64,000 nucleotides of DNA, from the NCBI GenBank assembly GCA_002437105.1, contig DJOB01000006.1, forward strand, positions 232,686 through 296,685, given 5' to 3'. Source of the DNA: Caryophanales bacterium UBA6449. Its GTDB lineage: Bacteria; Bacillota_I; Bacilli_A; RFN20; CAG-288. The notes below the pieces were generated by a model that was given only the letters and a program-made list of their open reading frames with translations, had not been told where the DNA came from and ran no database searches. How positions within the stretch are numbered: position 1 is the first letter of the stretch; each line of letters starts with the position of its first letter. Made by a program: the position numbers and the translations under genes. Of this stretch, positions 8,425 through 17,678 are shown one piece after another.

Positions 8425-11400
8425 ATGGGTAGCAAAAGATTGTTGAAAACTATTGCCTTGGCAGTCAGCACGATCATTGTCGGTGCCTGCAAGCCGGTTA
8501 ATATACCTTCTAGCACTTCTTCTTCCACTTCGGAGTCATCCAGTGTCTCCACTCCTAGTTCCTCCGCTTCCTCAGCCGATTCATCCGAGACACCCGATAG
8601 CAGCGTTTCCTCCAGCCCTGTGACTCAACCCTCTTCCTCGACTGTCATCACCCCTACGCAGTCTTTCAAGAAGATGATCTCCAAGCTTCTCAACAAATCG
8701 TTGAAGCTGAACAGTTTGAACCTCGGTGTCGATGTCGGGGGAAAGAATCTGAAGGTTTCCTCTGACGATATGACCGTCCTCTTTCACTCCTCCGATGAGC
8801 TCGGTCTCTCCGGCTCTCTGAAGCTGGACTATGGCGATATATCCGAAGCGTTCACTGTCTATCTGAATCAGAACCGGCTGGTCGTGGGCTACGGAGACAG
8901 CTTCTACTCTTATAGGATCAGCAGCATAAACGATCTGCTCTCGGTGCTCTCCGAGTTCGATTCCTCGATTCCGTCCTCCCTGCCCGATCTCTCCTCGATC
9001 GATTCGGTCATGTCGATTCTCAAGAGCACCTACTCGATCATCTCCGATAGCCTCTTTAGCAACGGAGTGGTCAGTGTGGAGAATATCGAGGGCGGATATA
9101 AGCTCAGCCTCGATCTGTCATCGATGGGGAAGATTCTATCGTCCGTCGGATTGAACATCGATACGGAGGGCTGGGGCACGATCGTCTTCGAGGTCTCCTA
9201 CAGCGGCGATCTGAAGCAGCTGACCACTCCAGGTGGACTGAATCTGACCGCTATCCAGAAGTCCGTGGCGCAGATGAATGGCGCGAAGGCCGAATCCGCT
9301 GGGGCGGTCTCTGCCTCGGATACGCTGTTGAATATCTCGGCGACGGCGGCTGACGGCCCCTACACCGATTCTTTCCCCAAGGATACCTATAATGGTGCGA
9401 TGGATCTCGCTGAAGTCAATCAGCTTGCGCACAGCGCCGCTTACCTCAAGGATAGTAAGGCTCTGCAGGGCGACTTCAGCCTTACCTATAACCGGACCGA
9501 TGGCACGAAGATGGTCAACACTGGAACGATCCGTGGCGATCTGAAGGATGTCACCTCTAAGGATACTTTGAATCTCGCAAAAGCGGAGATTGCTCTGAAG
9601 CCTGGAGATATGGTCGATTCGGCGGTCTCGGCTATCTATTCCGATGAGACTGTCTATCTGGATTCTTCGGTCATCAAGGGCCGCTTTACCGAGAAGACGA
9701 TCGATAATCTGTCCGAGATTTTCAAACAGCTGAACACCTCTGGGGCCAAGGTGGCGAGCCAGGGTCTCGCCGGGGTCGGCGATGTCGTCTCTTCCGATCT
9801 CGTGTCCGATCTGATGTCGGGCGATATCTCGGTCTACTATGGCATGCTCAAGAAGGGGCTGAAGTACTTTAATACCACCGCTAACTCGATCAGTATCGGA
9901 TATGATCCTTCATCCTATGTCTCCTTCCCGGTGAGTGAGCCTATCGATCTATCTCTGACTTTCGGAAGTTCTGCCGATATGCCTCTGACTGAGGTTTCCA
10001 TCTCCAATATACCGATGAGCGATGGATCATCCTTCGACTTCACTATCCAGACGGCGCCCCTCGCGGATAAGATCGTAGTCAATCCGGATGAGTATCCCGA
10101 GATGGACGGCGTATCCACGGTAGCTAACTCGCTTTTCGACCTGTATCAGGATCGTCAGGTCAGCGGTTCCTATTCACTCGATATCCAGGGTCTGAAGAAC
10201 TTTGGTGATGGTGGTCTCTCCCTCAACGGAAATATCGCTGCCGATCTGACTGATCTGGAGAATCCGGATATACATCTGACCGCTCAGACCAAGATCAACG
10301 GTTTCGATCATACGATCGACGCTTACTATCTCGATAATAGCGTCTATGCTTCATACGACAACGTCTTCAAGAACTCCATCACTAAGGTGCAGGCGCAGAA
10401 GGTCTTCGATATCATCAGCCAGCGTTTAGGCGCTGATCAGGCGACCACTTATGCGGTTACCAGCGGAACGCAGGATATCGTCGATAAGCTCAAGGGGCTC
10501 GTCGTCGATGAGGGTGGCAAGATCACGCTGAGCAAGCTCGCGGAGTTCGTTAAGGTGACGCGGGTAGACGATGGATACGTCTTCGACATCGATCCTTCCA
10601 AGGTCGGTATCTCGGCCGGCTTGATCAAGCTTAAGGCTTCGGTCGCTGATGAGAAGCTCACTTCGATCTCGGTGGTGGACTTCAAGTATCAGGATCTGAG
10701 CCTGTCGATGAGCTTCAATCTGGATACCTATGTTCCCTTCTCGCTCACGGATGAGCAGAAGGCGGGATATCCTGATGTCGGGGATATTCCTTCCCTCGTG
10801 AACGGAGCCTTCAATCTGGCCCAGAGCGATACCAAGAAGTATGCGGTCGATATCGCGGCGACGCTCACCGATGCTTCCTACACGGGAACGGTGACCGGCA
10901 AGGTTCAATTCGATCTTAAGAATGGCATCTATTCCGGACAGATCAAGGCGGATCCAGATCAGTATAAGTACGATTACGATCTGAAGTTCTCCTATGGCGA
11001 TCCGGCTAGCAAGGACGATCAGGGCGACAATCTGTACGTCATGTACAACGATTCGTTAGGCCTGAAGATGCATACGACCAATTTGAGCTCCATCATAGAT
11101 AGGATAGGCCAGATCGGACCTGATAACATTCTCGGTAAGCTTCTCGGTGTCGCCTCTACGGCGGGAACGGTCACCCAGAGAGCGGGTCAGTCGGGGACCG
11201 ACTATTCCAAGTATCTCAACGATTACATCAAGTCCATCACCTTCGATGGTGGAGCGATGACGGTCATTATCGATCCGTCCATCTTCGGCTTGAATGGGGT
11301 TGACCCGGTGAGCGTCAAGGTTGAATACGCGGATGGTTCGATCAAGTCGGCCAGCATCGACAATCTGAATGTGCTGGGTAAGACGGCCAGTGTAAAGTTG

Positions 11401-12438
11401 ACCTTGGCTGATTACGACGATTCGCAGGTCTCGGCTGGTATCGACTACACGAAGAAGTTCATCGATGGCGATAATGCCGATCCCTTCCTCGCGATGCTGA
11501 TCAATACGACGGATTCGAGCTCGCTCGTGCTGTCTGGCAAGTTCAATCTTCAGCCCTCGTTCGTGGGATTCGATGTCGTCAAGCTCACGGCCGATATCAA
11601 ATTCGAGATGTATCTGACCCCGAAGGAGAGCGATCCTTCCACCTACGGAATCACCTTCCGGATCTCCTTGACCTCGCATGGCTGGGTGACTTCCTACGAT
11701 ATCCTTGAGAATGGCGACTGCGTGATCGTCAGGAACAAGACGGGGGCGGATCGCGCGAGCGCAGTGGTGATGAAGGTGACCTCGCAGGAGTTCACTAACC
11801 ACATCGGTTTCTATCTCTTCGGATTAGGTCTATCGATGTATGACACCTACGAGTTCGCTTATCAGATCGCTTTCAACCAGGTGCTGAAGGCGACCGATTC
11901 CTCCGTCAATAGCGGAAAGAGCGCTAGCCGTGAGACGGATACGGCTGCTAAGGAAGATCAGGGAGGAATCGGCGGAAGCTACATCAAGCCGGAAGCGATC
12001 ATCAAGGATGCGACCTACGATGCGGCCAACGGCAAGTTCAATCTGAATGTGGATCTATCCAGCCTCAAGATAGGTTCAGGAATCAGCCTGACTAACAGTC
12101 TCGATATCTCTGTCTACGGCGAGAATGATAAGCTTACGCGAATCCAGACCTCTAATGACAAGGTGCTCTCCTTCAGCTCTGCCGGATCCGCTTCTATGGA
12201 TCTCGATATCAGCAATGTGACCACTGGTAAGGAGACTGTTGCCGATTACCAGTCCGATCTGCAGTATTATGCCGATGTGAGAAAGGCCCATCCTGAAGTA
12301 GCTGAGTATACGGAGATGACTGGGTTTAAGGCTTTGTTCGTTATAGGTAAGCTCTATGTATCAGCTACTGATTGGAGCGTCACAGTCGTTCAGGTCTCCT
12401 TCAAATCTAATCCTTACAATCTCCATATGTTGCCCTGA
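8425..12438 (+). CDS. Very large lipoprotein with tandem diverged repeats
   Basis: The 1337-residue product begins with a lipoprotein signal (lipobox VGAC, Cys22), then a Ser/Thr-rich linker to about residue 75 typical of surface-tethered proteins. AAAGGAG at 8412-8418 picks this ATG over one 48 bases upstream. The rest is built of about five diverged units starting near residues 80, 316, 553, 780 and 1014, a period of about 235. Each unit begins with a short helix and a xSGSYSL/xLSGKFNL strand, goes on through alternating strands, then a helix and a second strand block such as GLIKLKASVADEKLTSISV. The pattern suggests repeated LppX/LolA-like or DUF-type beta sheets, possibly binding lipid or polymer, but no family is certain. 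It has its own gap of 285 bases upstream and terminator downstream. Confidence 0.75.
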   Translation: MGSKRLLKTIALAVSTIIVGACKPVNIPSSTSSSTSESSSVSTPSSSASSADSSETPDSSVSSSPVTQPSSSTVITPTQSFKKMISKLLNKSLKLNSLNLGVDVGGKNLKVSSDDMTVLFHSSDELGLSGSLKLDYGDISEAFTVYLNQNRLVVGYGDSFYSYRISSINDLLSVLSEFDSSIPSSLPDLSSIDSVMSILKSTYSIISDSLFSNGVVSVENIEGGYKLSLDLSSMGKILSSVGLNIDTEGWGTIVFEVSYSGDLKQLTTPGGLNLTAIQKSVAQMNGAKAESAGAVSASDTLLNISATAADGPYTDSFPKDTYNGAMDLAEVNQLAHSAAYLKDSKALQGDFSLTYNRTDGTKMVNTGTIRGDLKDVTSKDTLNLAKAEIALKPGDMVDSAVSAIYSDETVYLDSSVIKGRFTEKTIDNLSEIFKQLNTSGAKVASQGLAGVGDVVSSDLVSDLMSGDISVYYGMLKKGLKYFNTTANSISIGYDPSSYVSFPVSEPIDLSLTFGSSADMPLTEVSISNIPMSDGSSFDFTIQTAPLADKIVVNPDEYPEMDGVSTVANSLFDLYQDRQVSGSYSLDIQGLKNFGDGGLSLNGNIAADLTDLENPDIHLTAQTKINGFDHTIDAYYLDNSVYASYDNVFKNSITKVQAQKVFDIISQRLGADQATTYAVTSGTQDIVDKLKGLVVDEGGKITLSKLAEFVKVTRVDDGYVFDIDPSKVGISAGLIKLKASVADEKLTSISVVDFKYQDLSLSMSFNLDTYVPFSLTDEQKAGYPDVGDIPSLVNGAFNLAQSDTKKYAVDIAATLTDASYTGTVTGKVQFDLKNGIYSGQIKADPDQYKYDYDLKFSYGDPASKDDQGDNLYVMYNDSLGLKMHTTNLSSIIDRIGQIGPDNILGKLLGVASTAGTVTQRAGQSGTDYSKYLNDYIKSITFDGGAMTVIIDPSIFGLNGVDPVSVKVEYADGSIKSASIDNLNVLGKTASVKLTLADYDDSQVSAGIDYTKKFIDGDNADPFLAMLINTTDSSSLVLSGKFNLQPSFVGFDVVKLTADIKFEMYLTPKESDPSTYGITFRISLTSHGWVTSYDILENGDCVIVRNKTGADRASAVVMKVTSQEFTNHIGFYLFGLGLSMYDTYEFAYQIAFNQVLKATDSSVNSGKSASRETDTAAKEDQGGIGGSYIKPEAIIKDATYDAANGKFNLNVDLSSLKIGSGISLTNSLDISVYGENDKLTRIQTSNDKVLSFSSAGSASMDLDISNVTTGKETVADYQSDLQYYADVRKAHPEVAEYTEMTGFKALFVIGKLYVSATDWSVTVVQVSFKSNPYNLHMLP

Positions 12439-12516
12439 GCGGGTCGCTCAAGCGGTCGGTTGAAATCTGAAGTTTAATAGGTTGTAAACATAATCCAACT
12501 CTATTCCAGCCTATAG

Positions 12517-12569
12517 AAAAGGTTATCGGTCTTAGTTCGCGAGAGCGAATAGGAACCGATAACCTTTTT
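12517..12569 (+). terminator. Long hairpin terminator after the repeat lipoprotein
   Basis: Stem AAAAGGTTATCGGT / ACCGATAACCTTTT followed by TG and TTTT; a smaller hairpin TTCGC/GCGAA sits in the loop. Works in both orientations. Confidence 0.85.
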
Positions 12570-12673
12570 GTTTTAATCGGTATAGCTGCTGAGGAGTTTT
12601 AGACCCGGATATCTTTGGTGTGCAGCTTTCTTTTAATCCGCTGAGAACCTATTTGGTTCCCTATGTTTATAAG

Positions 12674-12704
12674 CATAAAAAAACCTACCCTTGCAGGTAG
12701 GTTT
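12674..12704 (-). terminator. Terminator of the ABC exporter operon
   Basis: On the minus strand AAACCTACC, short loop, GGTAGGTTT followed by a run of T. It lies 18 bases past the stop of the exporter gene. Confidence 0.85.
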
Positions 12705-12721
12705 GCAGTCGGTTCTTCCGA

Positions 12722-14842
12722 CTAAGCGAGTTCCTTCTTTCCCGTCCAGAGCTCGTAGTAGGCGCCCTTCTGAGCGATCAGCTGATCGTGGGTACCTCTC
12801 TCGATGATCCGTCCATGATCCATGACCATGATGCAATCGGCGTATCTGATGGTCGAGAGTCGATGCGCGATGACGAAGGTCGTCTTGCCGCGCATCAGGT
12901 TATCCATACCATGGGAGATCAGTCGCTCCGTCCTGGTATCGACGGAGGAAGTCGCCTCATCGAGGATCAGGATAGGAGGATTGGATACCGCGCAGCGCGC
13001 GATTGAGAGCAGCTGCTTCTGTCCCTGGGACAGAGAAGCGTTCTGACCGGAGATGACGGTGTTGTAACCCTGGGGCAGATTCTTGATGAAGTGTTCAGCG
13101 CAGGCGATCTCCGCTGCCTTCTCGCACTCGGCGTCGGTCGCCTTGAGCCTTCCGAAGCGGATGTTATCGTAGATCGTTCCCGTGAACAGGTGGGTGTCCT
13201 GGAGAACCAGCGTCATGGAGTGGCGCATCGAGACCCGATCGATATCCTTCAGATCGATATCGTCGATCGTGATCTTACCGGAGTCGATATCGTAGAACCT
13301 GGTCAGCATATTGGTGATCGTGGTCTTTCCCGCACCGGTGGATCCGACCAGAGCGATCCGCTGTCCGGGTTTAGCGTACAGGGATATATCCTTCAGCACG
13401 GGTTGTCCGGGCAGGTAGGAGAAGTTGACGTGCTCCAGTCTGACCTCGCCGCGGACGGGTTTAGTCACTTTGCCGTCGGTCCAGTAGAAGTGACCATCCT
13501 CCGCCTTGAAGGCGCGCCACTTGGTGGCTTGAGACAGCTCGGGCTTCTGATCGATCATCTGGAAGATTCGCTCCGCACCCGCCAGCGAGGACTGAACCAT
13601 AGTCATCTGGTTCGACAGATCGTTGAAGGGACGGGCGAACATCCTCAGGAAGGAGACGAAGGTCATCAGGGTTCCGATGCTCATCGCGAATCCCTCGAGG
13701 AAGTGTCCCTGCTTCGAGAGGATGACGCACACGGTTCCGAAGATGGCGATCGCGGCGGTGGCGAAGTTGTTCAGGTTGTTGACGATGGGGATGTTCATCG
13801 AGGACATGTAGGTGGATACGCAGTTGTCGAGGGTGTGCGTGTAATCGATGGATTTGAAGATATCGGACATGTCCTTCTCCTTGGAGAAGCACTTTATGAC
13901 CTTGAGTCCGGACAGGGTCTCCTCGGAGAAGCCGTTGAACTCACCCATCGAGACCTGAGTCTCGGAGAAGGCGGCGACGGAGCGGTGGACGTTGAAGCAG
14001 ACGATGCCGATAGCGACGCACTCGATGAAGACGGCGATGATGGCTAGTAGCCAATTCAGGACGAAGATGAAGGCGAGGATTCCGACGATCATGATCAGAT
14101 CGGTGAACATGGTGACGAGACCGGAGATGAACAGCATGGAGATGTTATCGACATCGTTGGTGAAGCGCGACATCAGATCACCGTGCGGGGTATGGTCGAA
14201 GTAGGCGACCGGCAGGCTCTGCATCTTGGTGAACATGTCGTTGCGCATGCGCTTGAGAGCTACGGTTCCCAGCTTGGTCATGACCAGTGCCTGAACGATG
14301 GAGAGGACGAAGCTGATGATGTAGAGAACCACCATGATGATGATCAGGATACCGGTGACCTTCATGGCTTCCTTAGCCGCTGCCATGCCGCCGAGATCCC
14401 AATCGACCAGGTTGTAGAAGAATTGGTTGAGGGCGGCCGAGCCGGCGATCGTCGAGCTGTAGTAGCTCTGAAGGTTCTGACCGCTCACTGCGAGGGTGGC
14501 GGGGGTGAGCAGCGAATCGACCAGAGGGGCGGACAGGAAGGTGCCCAGCAGGGTGATTCCGATGCTCACGAGCGTGATGATCGCGACGAAGAGAGCCTTC
14601 CAGCGATCCTCCTTGAAGTACTTGAAGACGCGGAACAGCGAACCCCAGGAGTGCTGCGGTCTTCCGTAGCCCTTCCGCCTATTTCCGTAGGTCAGGTTCA
14701 CATCCTGCACGCCTTTCGCACCGCAGGAGTACTGAACCCTGACCCCGTTGACGACCGGCCCTTCGCCCGTCGTCTCGAACTTGGAGGCGATGGGACCGCG
14801 CGAGAACTTCTTCTCGTCGTACCTATTCTTGCTGGTAGACAT
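12722..14842 (-). CDS. ABC exporter half-transporter with canonical ATPase site
   Basis: A 706-residue type IV ABC exporter subunit: about 80 polar residues, six membrane helices (about 85-400), then an ATPase domain. Walker A GSTGAGKTT lies near residue 500, Walker B is ILILDEATSSVD with the catalytic glutamate, and the signature is LSQGQ instead of LSGGQ. This LSQGQ plus intact glutamate is typical of the consensus-site subunit of heterodimers such as TM287/288 and BmrCD. Its ATG shares one base with the stop of the partner gene (TGATG), so synthesis is coupled. Such pumps export drugs, lipids or peptides; the cargo is not known. The N-terminal 80 residues are longer than usual. Confidence 0.93.
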   Translation of the reverse strand: MSTSKNRYDEKKFSRGPIASKFETTGEGPVVNGVRVQYSCGAKGVQDVNLTYGNRRKGYGRPQHSWGSLFRVFKYFKEDRWKALFVAIITLVSIGITLLGTFLSAPLVDSLLTPATLAVSGQNLQSYYSSTIAGSAALNQFFYNLVDWDLGGMAAAKEAMKVTGILIIIMVVLYIISFVLSIVQALVMTKLGTVALKRMRNDMFTKMQSLPVAYFDHTPHGDLMSRFTNDVDNISMLFISGLVTMFTDLIMIVGILAFIFVLNWLLAIIAVFIECVAIGIVCFNVHRSVAAFSETQVSMGEFNGFSEETLSGLKVIKCFSKEKDMSDIFKSIDYTHTLDNCVSTYMSSMNIPIVNNLNNFATAAIAIFGTVCVILSKQGHFLEGFAMSIGTLMTFVSFLRMFARPFNDLSNQMTMVQSSLAGAERIFQMIDQKPELSQATKWRAFKAEDGHFYWTDGKVTKPVRGEVRLEHVNFSYLPGQPVLKDISLYAKPGQRIALVGSTGAGKTTITNMLTRFYDIDSGKITIDDIDLKDIDRVSMRHSMTLVLQDTHLFTGTIYDNIRFGRLKATDAECEKAAEIACAEHFIKNLPQGYNTVISGQNASLSQGQKQLLSIARCAVSNPPILILDEATSSVDTRTERLISHGMDNLMRGKTTFVIAHRLSTIRYADCIMVMDHGRIIERGTHDQLIAQKGAYYELWTGKKELA

Positions 14843-16749
14843 CAGTCACCGACTCCTTTCTGCTGTATCGCATTGATCTCCTGATAGATCGGGCAGGTCT
14901 CGAGCAGGTGCTCGTGCGTTCCGCGACCGACTTCGCGACCGTTGTCGAGAACCAGGATCTCATCCGCATCCTTGACCGAGGAGATGCGCTGGGCGATGAT
15001 GAAGATCGTCGTGCCCTTCATGCGCGTGAACAGCTCGTGCTTGATCTTTCGCTCTGTCTCCATATCGCAGGCGGAAGTGGAATCGTCGAGGATGAGGATC
15101 TTGGGTTTCTTGATGACGGCGCGGGCGATGCAGAGACGCTGCTTCTGTCCGCCCGAGACGGACTTTCCGCCCTGGGCGACGGCGGTATCCAGACCGTCCT
15201 TGAAGCCTCTGACGAACTCGGAGGCCTGGGCGATATCGAGAGCCTCCCAGATCTCCTGGTCGGTAGCGTCGCGCTTACCCCAGAGGATGTTCGACCTGAT
15301 GGTTCCGGTGAAGAGCACATTCTGTTGGAGGACGACGCCGATGTCGCCTCTCAGCGCCTTGATCGAGTAGTCCTTGACGTTGTGACCACCGATGTAGACC
15401 GATCCGGCGGAGGCATCGTACAGACGAGGGATCAGATTGACCAGAGACGACTTGCCTGAACCTGTTCCACCGACGATGCCGATGACCTTGCCGGCGGGTA
15501 CATCCAGGGAGATGTGACCGATCGCCAGCTTGTTGAGGTCGTTGATGTAGGTGAAGCTGGCATCTCTGAACTCGACATGACCATCGTTGAGCTTATCGGG
15601 ATCGAAGTCCTTAGTCTTGGGCTTGGGAGCGTAGGAGATATCGATGGGTTCCGCGAGGACGCGGTCGATCCTCTCCTTGCTCGCCTCGGCGCGGCCGTAG
15701 AACTGAAGCAGCATGGACAGAAAGCCGAAAGCCATGGTCAGAGTGGCGGAGAAGGCGATGAGCTGAGAGAGCTCACCGGCATCGAAGACAACGCCGTTGT
15801 TGAACATCACGAAGACGGAGTTGGCATTGGCCGCTCCCATCACCATCGACCAACCGCCCAGATACTGGATGATCGCGATAGTCATGGAGATAGCGAGGGA
15901 AGTGACACCCATCGCCATGGCGATGCGCGAGAAGCTCCTGTAGGAGATGTCGGTCAGATCCTGGTTAGCGCGGTCGAACTTCTGCGCCATATGCGCCTCG
16001 CGGCAGAAGGCTTTGACCTCGCGGATACCATCGGTATCCTCCTCGACGTTGGAGTTGACCTCGTCGATAGCCGACTGCATCATGATGAAGGAGGGACGAG
16101 TCCTGTTGATCACGAAGGCGATGAAAGCGAAAGCGCCGATCGAGAGAGGCAGGGTGATCAGACCGATCAGCCAGTTCAACGCGAAGATGAAGATGAAGCT
16201 GATCAGGATCATCAGAGGGGATTTGAAGCCAGCCCGGGTGAGCATGAGGACGAAGAATCTGATGTTGTTGCAGTCGTTGGAGAGCATGGTGGTCAGCTTG
16301 GAGACGGGGAAGTGACCGATGTTGGAGAAGGAGAATTCCTCCATCTTCCAGTAGAGGGTGTTTCTCAGTCTCTCCACGAAGTCGGCTGAGATCTGAGCAT
16401 CGATCTTCATGGCGAAAGACTGCAGGAAGATAGCGGCGATCGCTAGTCCTGCCATGCTTCCGCCGTAGATCCATATGCTGGTGACCGCCTCGGTGGACCA
16501 GACCTGGGACGAGTTGAGGATGGCGTCGCTCAGCTGCGAGAGCGGAGTCAGTCCCTTCTGGATTAGAAGACCCGTCAGGTAGGGGATCGCTAGCTCGGAT
16601 AGCGCATCGAGCGTAGTGAGCAGCAGCGAGAGGAAGAGGAGCCACTTGGAAGGTTTGAGGCACTCCCAGTAGATCCTCCAAGTCTTTCGGCTATCCTCCC
16701 GATCTTTCTCTCGGTCTTGGGCGGTATAGCTTATCGTTTCAGATTGCAT
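14842..16749 (-). CDS. ABC exporter half-transporter with degenerate ATPase site
   Basis: First gene of the exporter operon, 635 residues: six membrane helices followed by an ATPase domain. Walker A is GGTGSGKSS near residue 428 and the signature VSGGQ. Walker B reads ILILDDSTSACD, with aspartate where the catalytic glutamate should be. This is the known hallmark of the non-hydrolysing partner in heterodimeric exporters (TM287, BmrC, LmrC). The start is set by GGAGGT six bases upstream; an in-frame ATG at 16803 lacks such a site. A perfect palindrome lies 67 bases upstream, and the Crp/Fnr-type gene on the other strand is its likely regulator. Confidence 0.93.
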   Translation of the reverse strand: MQSETISYTAQDREKDREDSRKTWRIYWECLKPSKWLLFLSLLLTTLDALSELAIPYLTGLLIQKGLTPLSQLSDAILNSSQVWSTEAVTSIWIYGGSMAGLAIAAIFLQSFAMKIDAQISADFVERLRNTLYWKMEEFSFSNIGHFPVSKLTTMLSNDCNNIRFFVLMLTRAGFKSPLMILISFIFIFALNWLIGLITLPLSIGAFAFIAFVINRTRPSFIMMQSAIDEVNSNVEEDTDGIREVKAFCREAHMAQKFDRANQDLTDISYRSFSRIAMAMGVTSLAISMTIAIIQYLGGWSMVMGAANANSVFVMFNNGVVFDAGELSQLIAFSATLTMAFGFLSMLLQFYGRAEASKERIDRVLAEPIDISYAPKPKTKDFDPDKLNDGHVEFRDASFTYINDLNKLAIGHISLDVPAGKVIGIVGGTGSGKSSLVNLIPRLYDASAGSVYIGGHNVKDYSIKALRGDIGVVLQQNVLFTGTIRSNILWGKRDATDQEIWEALDIAQASEFVRGFKDGLDTAVAQGGKSVSGGQKQRLCIARAVIKKPKILILDDSTSACDMETERKIKHELFTRMKGTTIFIIAQRISSVKDADEILVLDNGREVGRGTHEHLLETCPIYQEINAIQQKGVGD

Positions 16750-16815
16750 AGATAACCTCCAGAAAAGGTGTCTCATCGACGATGCATAGTATTCTATCCA
16801 CATTGCGAAAACATT

Positions 16816-16831
16816 TGTAAAGAGATTTACA
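16816..16831. promoter_or_regulatory. Crp/Fnr-type palindrome, exporter side
   Basis: TGTAAAGAGATTTACA: 6-bp arms TGTAAA/TTTACA around GAGA. Identical to the site at 16933. It lies upstream of the exporter operon; its TTTACA half could double as a minus-strand -35 element. Length and TGTnA-type arms fit a Crp/Fnr dimer site. Confidence 0.7.
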
Positions 16832-16932
16832 TAAATTCTCTGTAAGTGGTTTCATTTTGTCACTTAATGAGAAGATTCAGTTTGTTTTTTACAAAAAAAC
16901 AGTAAAATCCCTCTTGCTTACGATTCTCAAAG

Positions 16933-16948
16933 TGTAAAGAGATTTACA
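16933..16948. promoter_or_regulatory. Crp/Fnr-type palindrome, regulator side
   Basis: Second exact copy of TGTAAAGAGATTTACA, 32 bases before the regulator's ATG. A possible -10 element TAAAAT lies at 16903-16908, which would put this site just after the transcription start, a position suited to self-repression. Confidence 0.7.
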
Positions 16949-16979
16949 AAAATCGTAAAACTAGCGGTGGTGATGGCAT

Positions 16980-17612
16980 ATGGAAAATAGTGATCTGCTC
17001 AATTTTGCCAGGAAGTACCCTGGATTGGTGCGCGAGTATGAGGCAGGACAGGGGGTCTTCTCCGACCGCTCGAAGATGGATTTCGATCTGCTCATCATCG
17101 AGGGATGCATACTCGAGATGGTCTGCTCTGACGATGAGGACAAGTGCCCTACTACTCTTCTCTACAAACCTGGAGATTTTATCGGGCACTTCGGTCGCGG
17201 GAGCGCAGGCGTGAGCGCTACGAGCGGCCGCTGCCTAGCGAAGACGCTGGCCATCAGGATCCCCGATTCCGAGTTCCTCAGCCTGCTCGCTGAGGATGAG
17301 AAGCTCAGCGATCTCTTCTCCGCCTCGATAGCGCAGATGTTCAACAGGATGGCCACCAAGTTCTGCAATATGGTCAATCTATCGCCTAGTCAGAGAGTTG
17401 CTAGGTTCATCTATAAATCGTATGAGCGTGAATCTGGCGAGTCTCTCAAGATCACGACATTACAGTTAGCCCAAGCTGTATCCACCACGAGACAGACTGT
17501 TTCCCACGTGTTGGGAGATCTCAGGAAGCTGGGCATCATCTCTACCAGCTATGGACGGATATCGGTCCTGGATAAGGAGAGGCTTCTGAATTTCTATCAG
17601 TCTGAGGACTGA
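16980..17612 (+). CDS. Crp/Fnr-family transcriptional regulator
   Basis: A 210-residue protein with an N-terminal cyclic-nucleotide-binding-like beta-barrel (about 1-125; YKPGDFIGHFG marks it), a long dimer helix (about 110-150) and a C-terminal winged helix (about 159-205). The recognition helix is TTRQTVSHVL at 169-178. Gln stands where Crp and Fnr have Glu (SRETV), which may fit the TGTAA rather than TGTGA half-sites seen beside the gene. No N-terminal Fnr cysteine cluster is present; cysteines occur singly. It is divergent from the ABC exporter and flanked by two identical palindromes, so it most likely controls itself and the exporter. The ligand is unknown. The ribosome site is weak (GGTGGTG). 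Confidence 0.88.
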   Translation: MENSDLLNFARKYPGLVREYEAGQGVFSDRSKMDFDLLIIEGCILEMVCSDDEDKCPTTLLYKPGDFIGHFGRGSAGVSATSGRCLAKTLAIRIPDSEFLSLLAEDEKLSDLFSASIAQMFNRMATKFCNMVNLSPSQRVARFIYKSYERESGESLKITTLQLAQAVSTTRQTVSHVLGDLRKLGIISTSYGRISVLDKERLLNFYQSED

Positions 17613-17625
17613 GGAAGCGAATAGG

Positions 17626-17655
17626 AAAAGGCTGGCGCTGGCCAGCCTTTTTTTT
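17626..17655. terminator. Bidirectional terminator between convergent genes
   Basis: AAAAGGCTGG / CCAGCCTTTT stem with T run on the plus strand and A run on the left, serving the regulator and prs. Confidence 0.85.
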
Positions 17656-17678
17656 GCTTCCCTCGATCCGACTGGAAG

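Noticed and set aside
16792..16801. DnaA-box-like TCTATCCACA near the exporter promoter
   Set aside because: Single imperfect copy. Exact copies at 32736 (inside a gene) and 51716-51724 (between mglB and mglA) are also isolated, so no origin is called.
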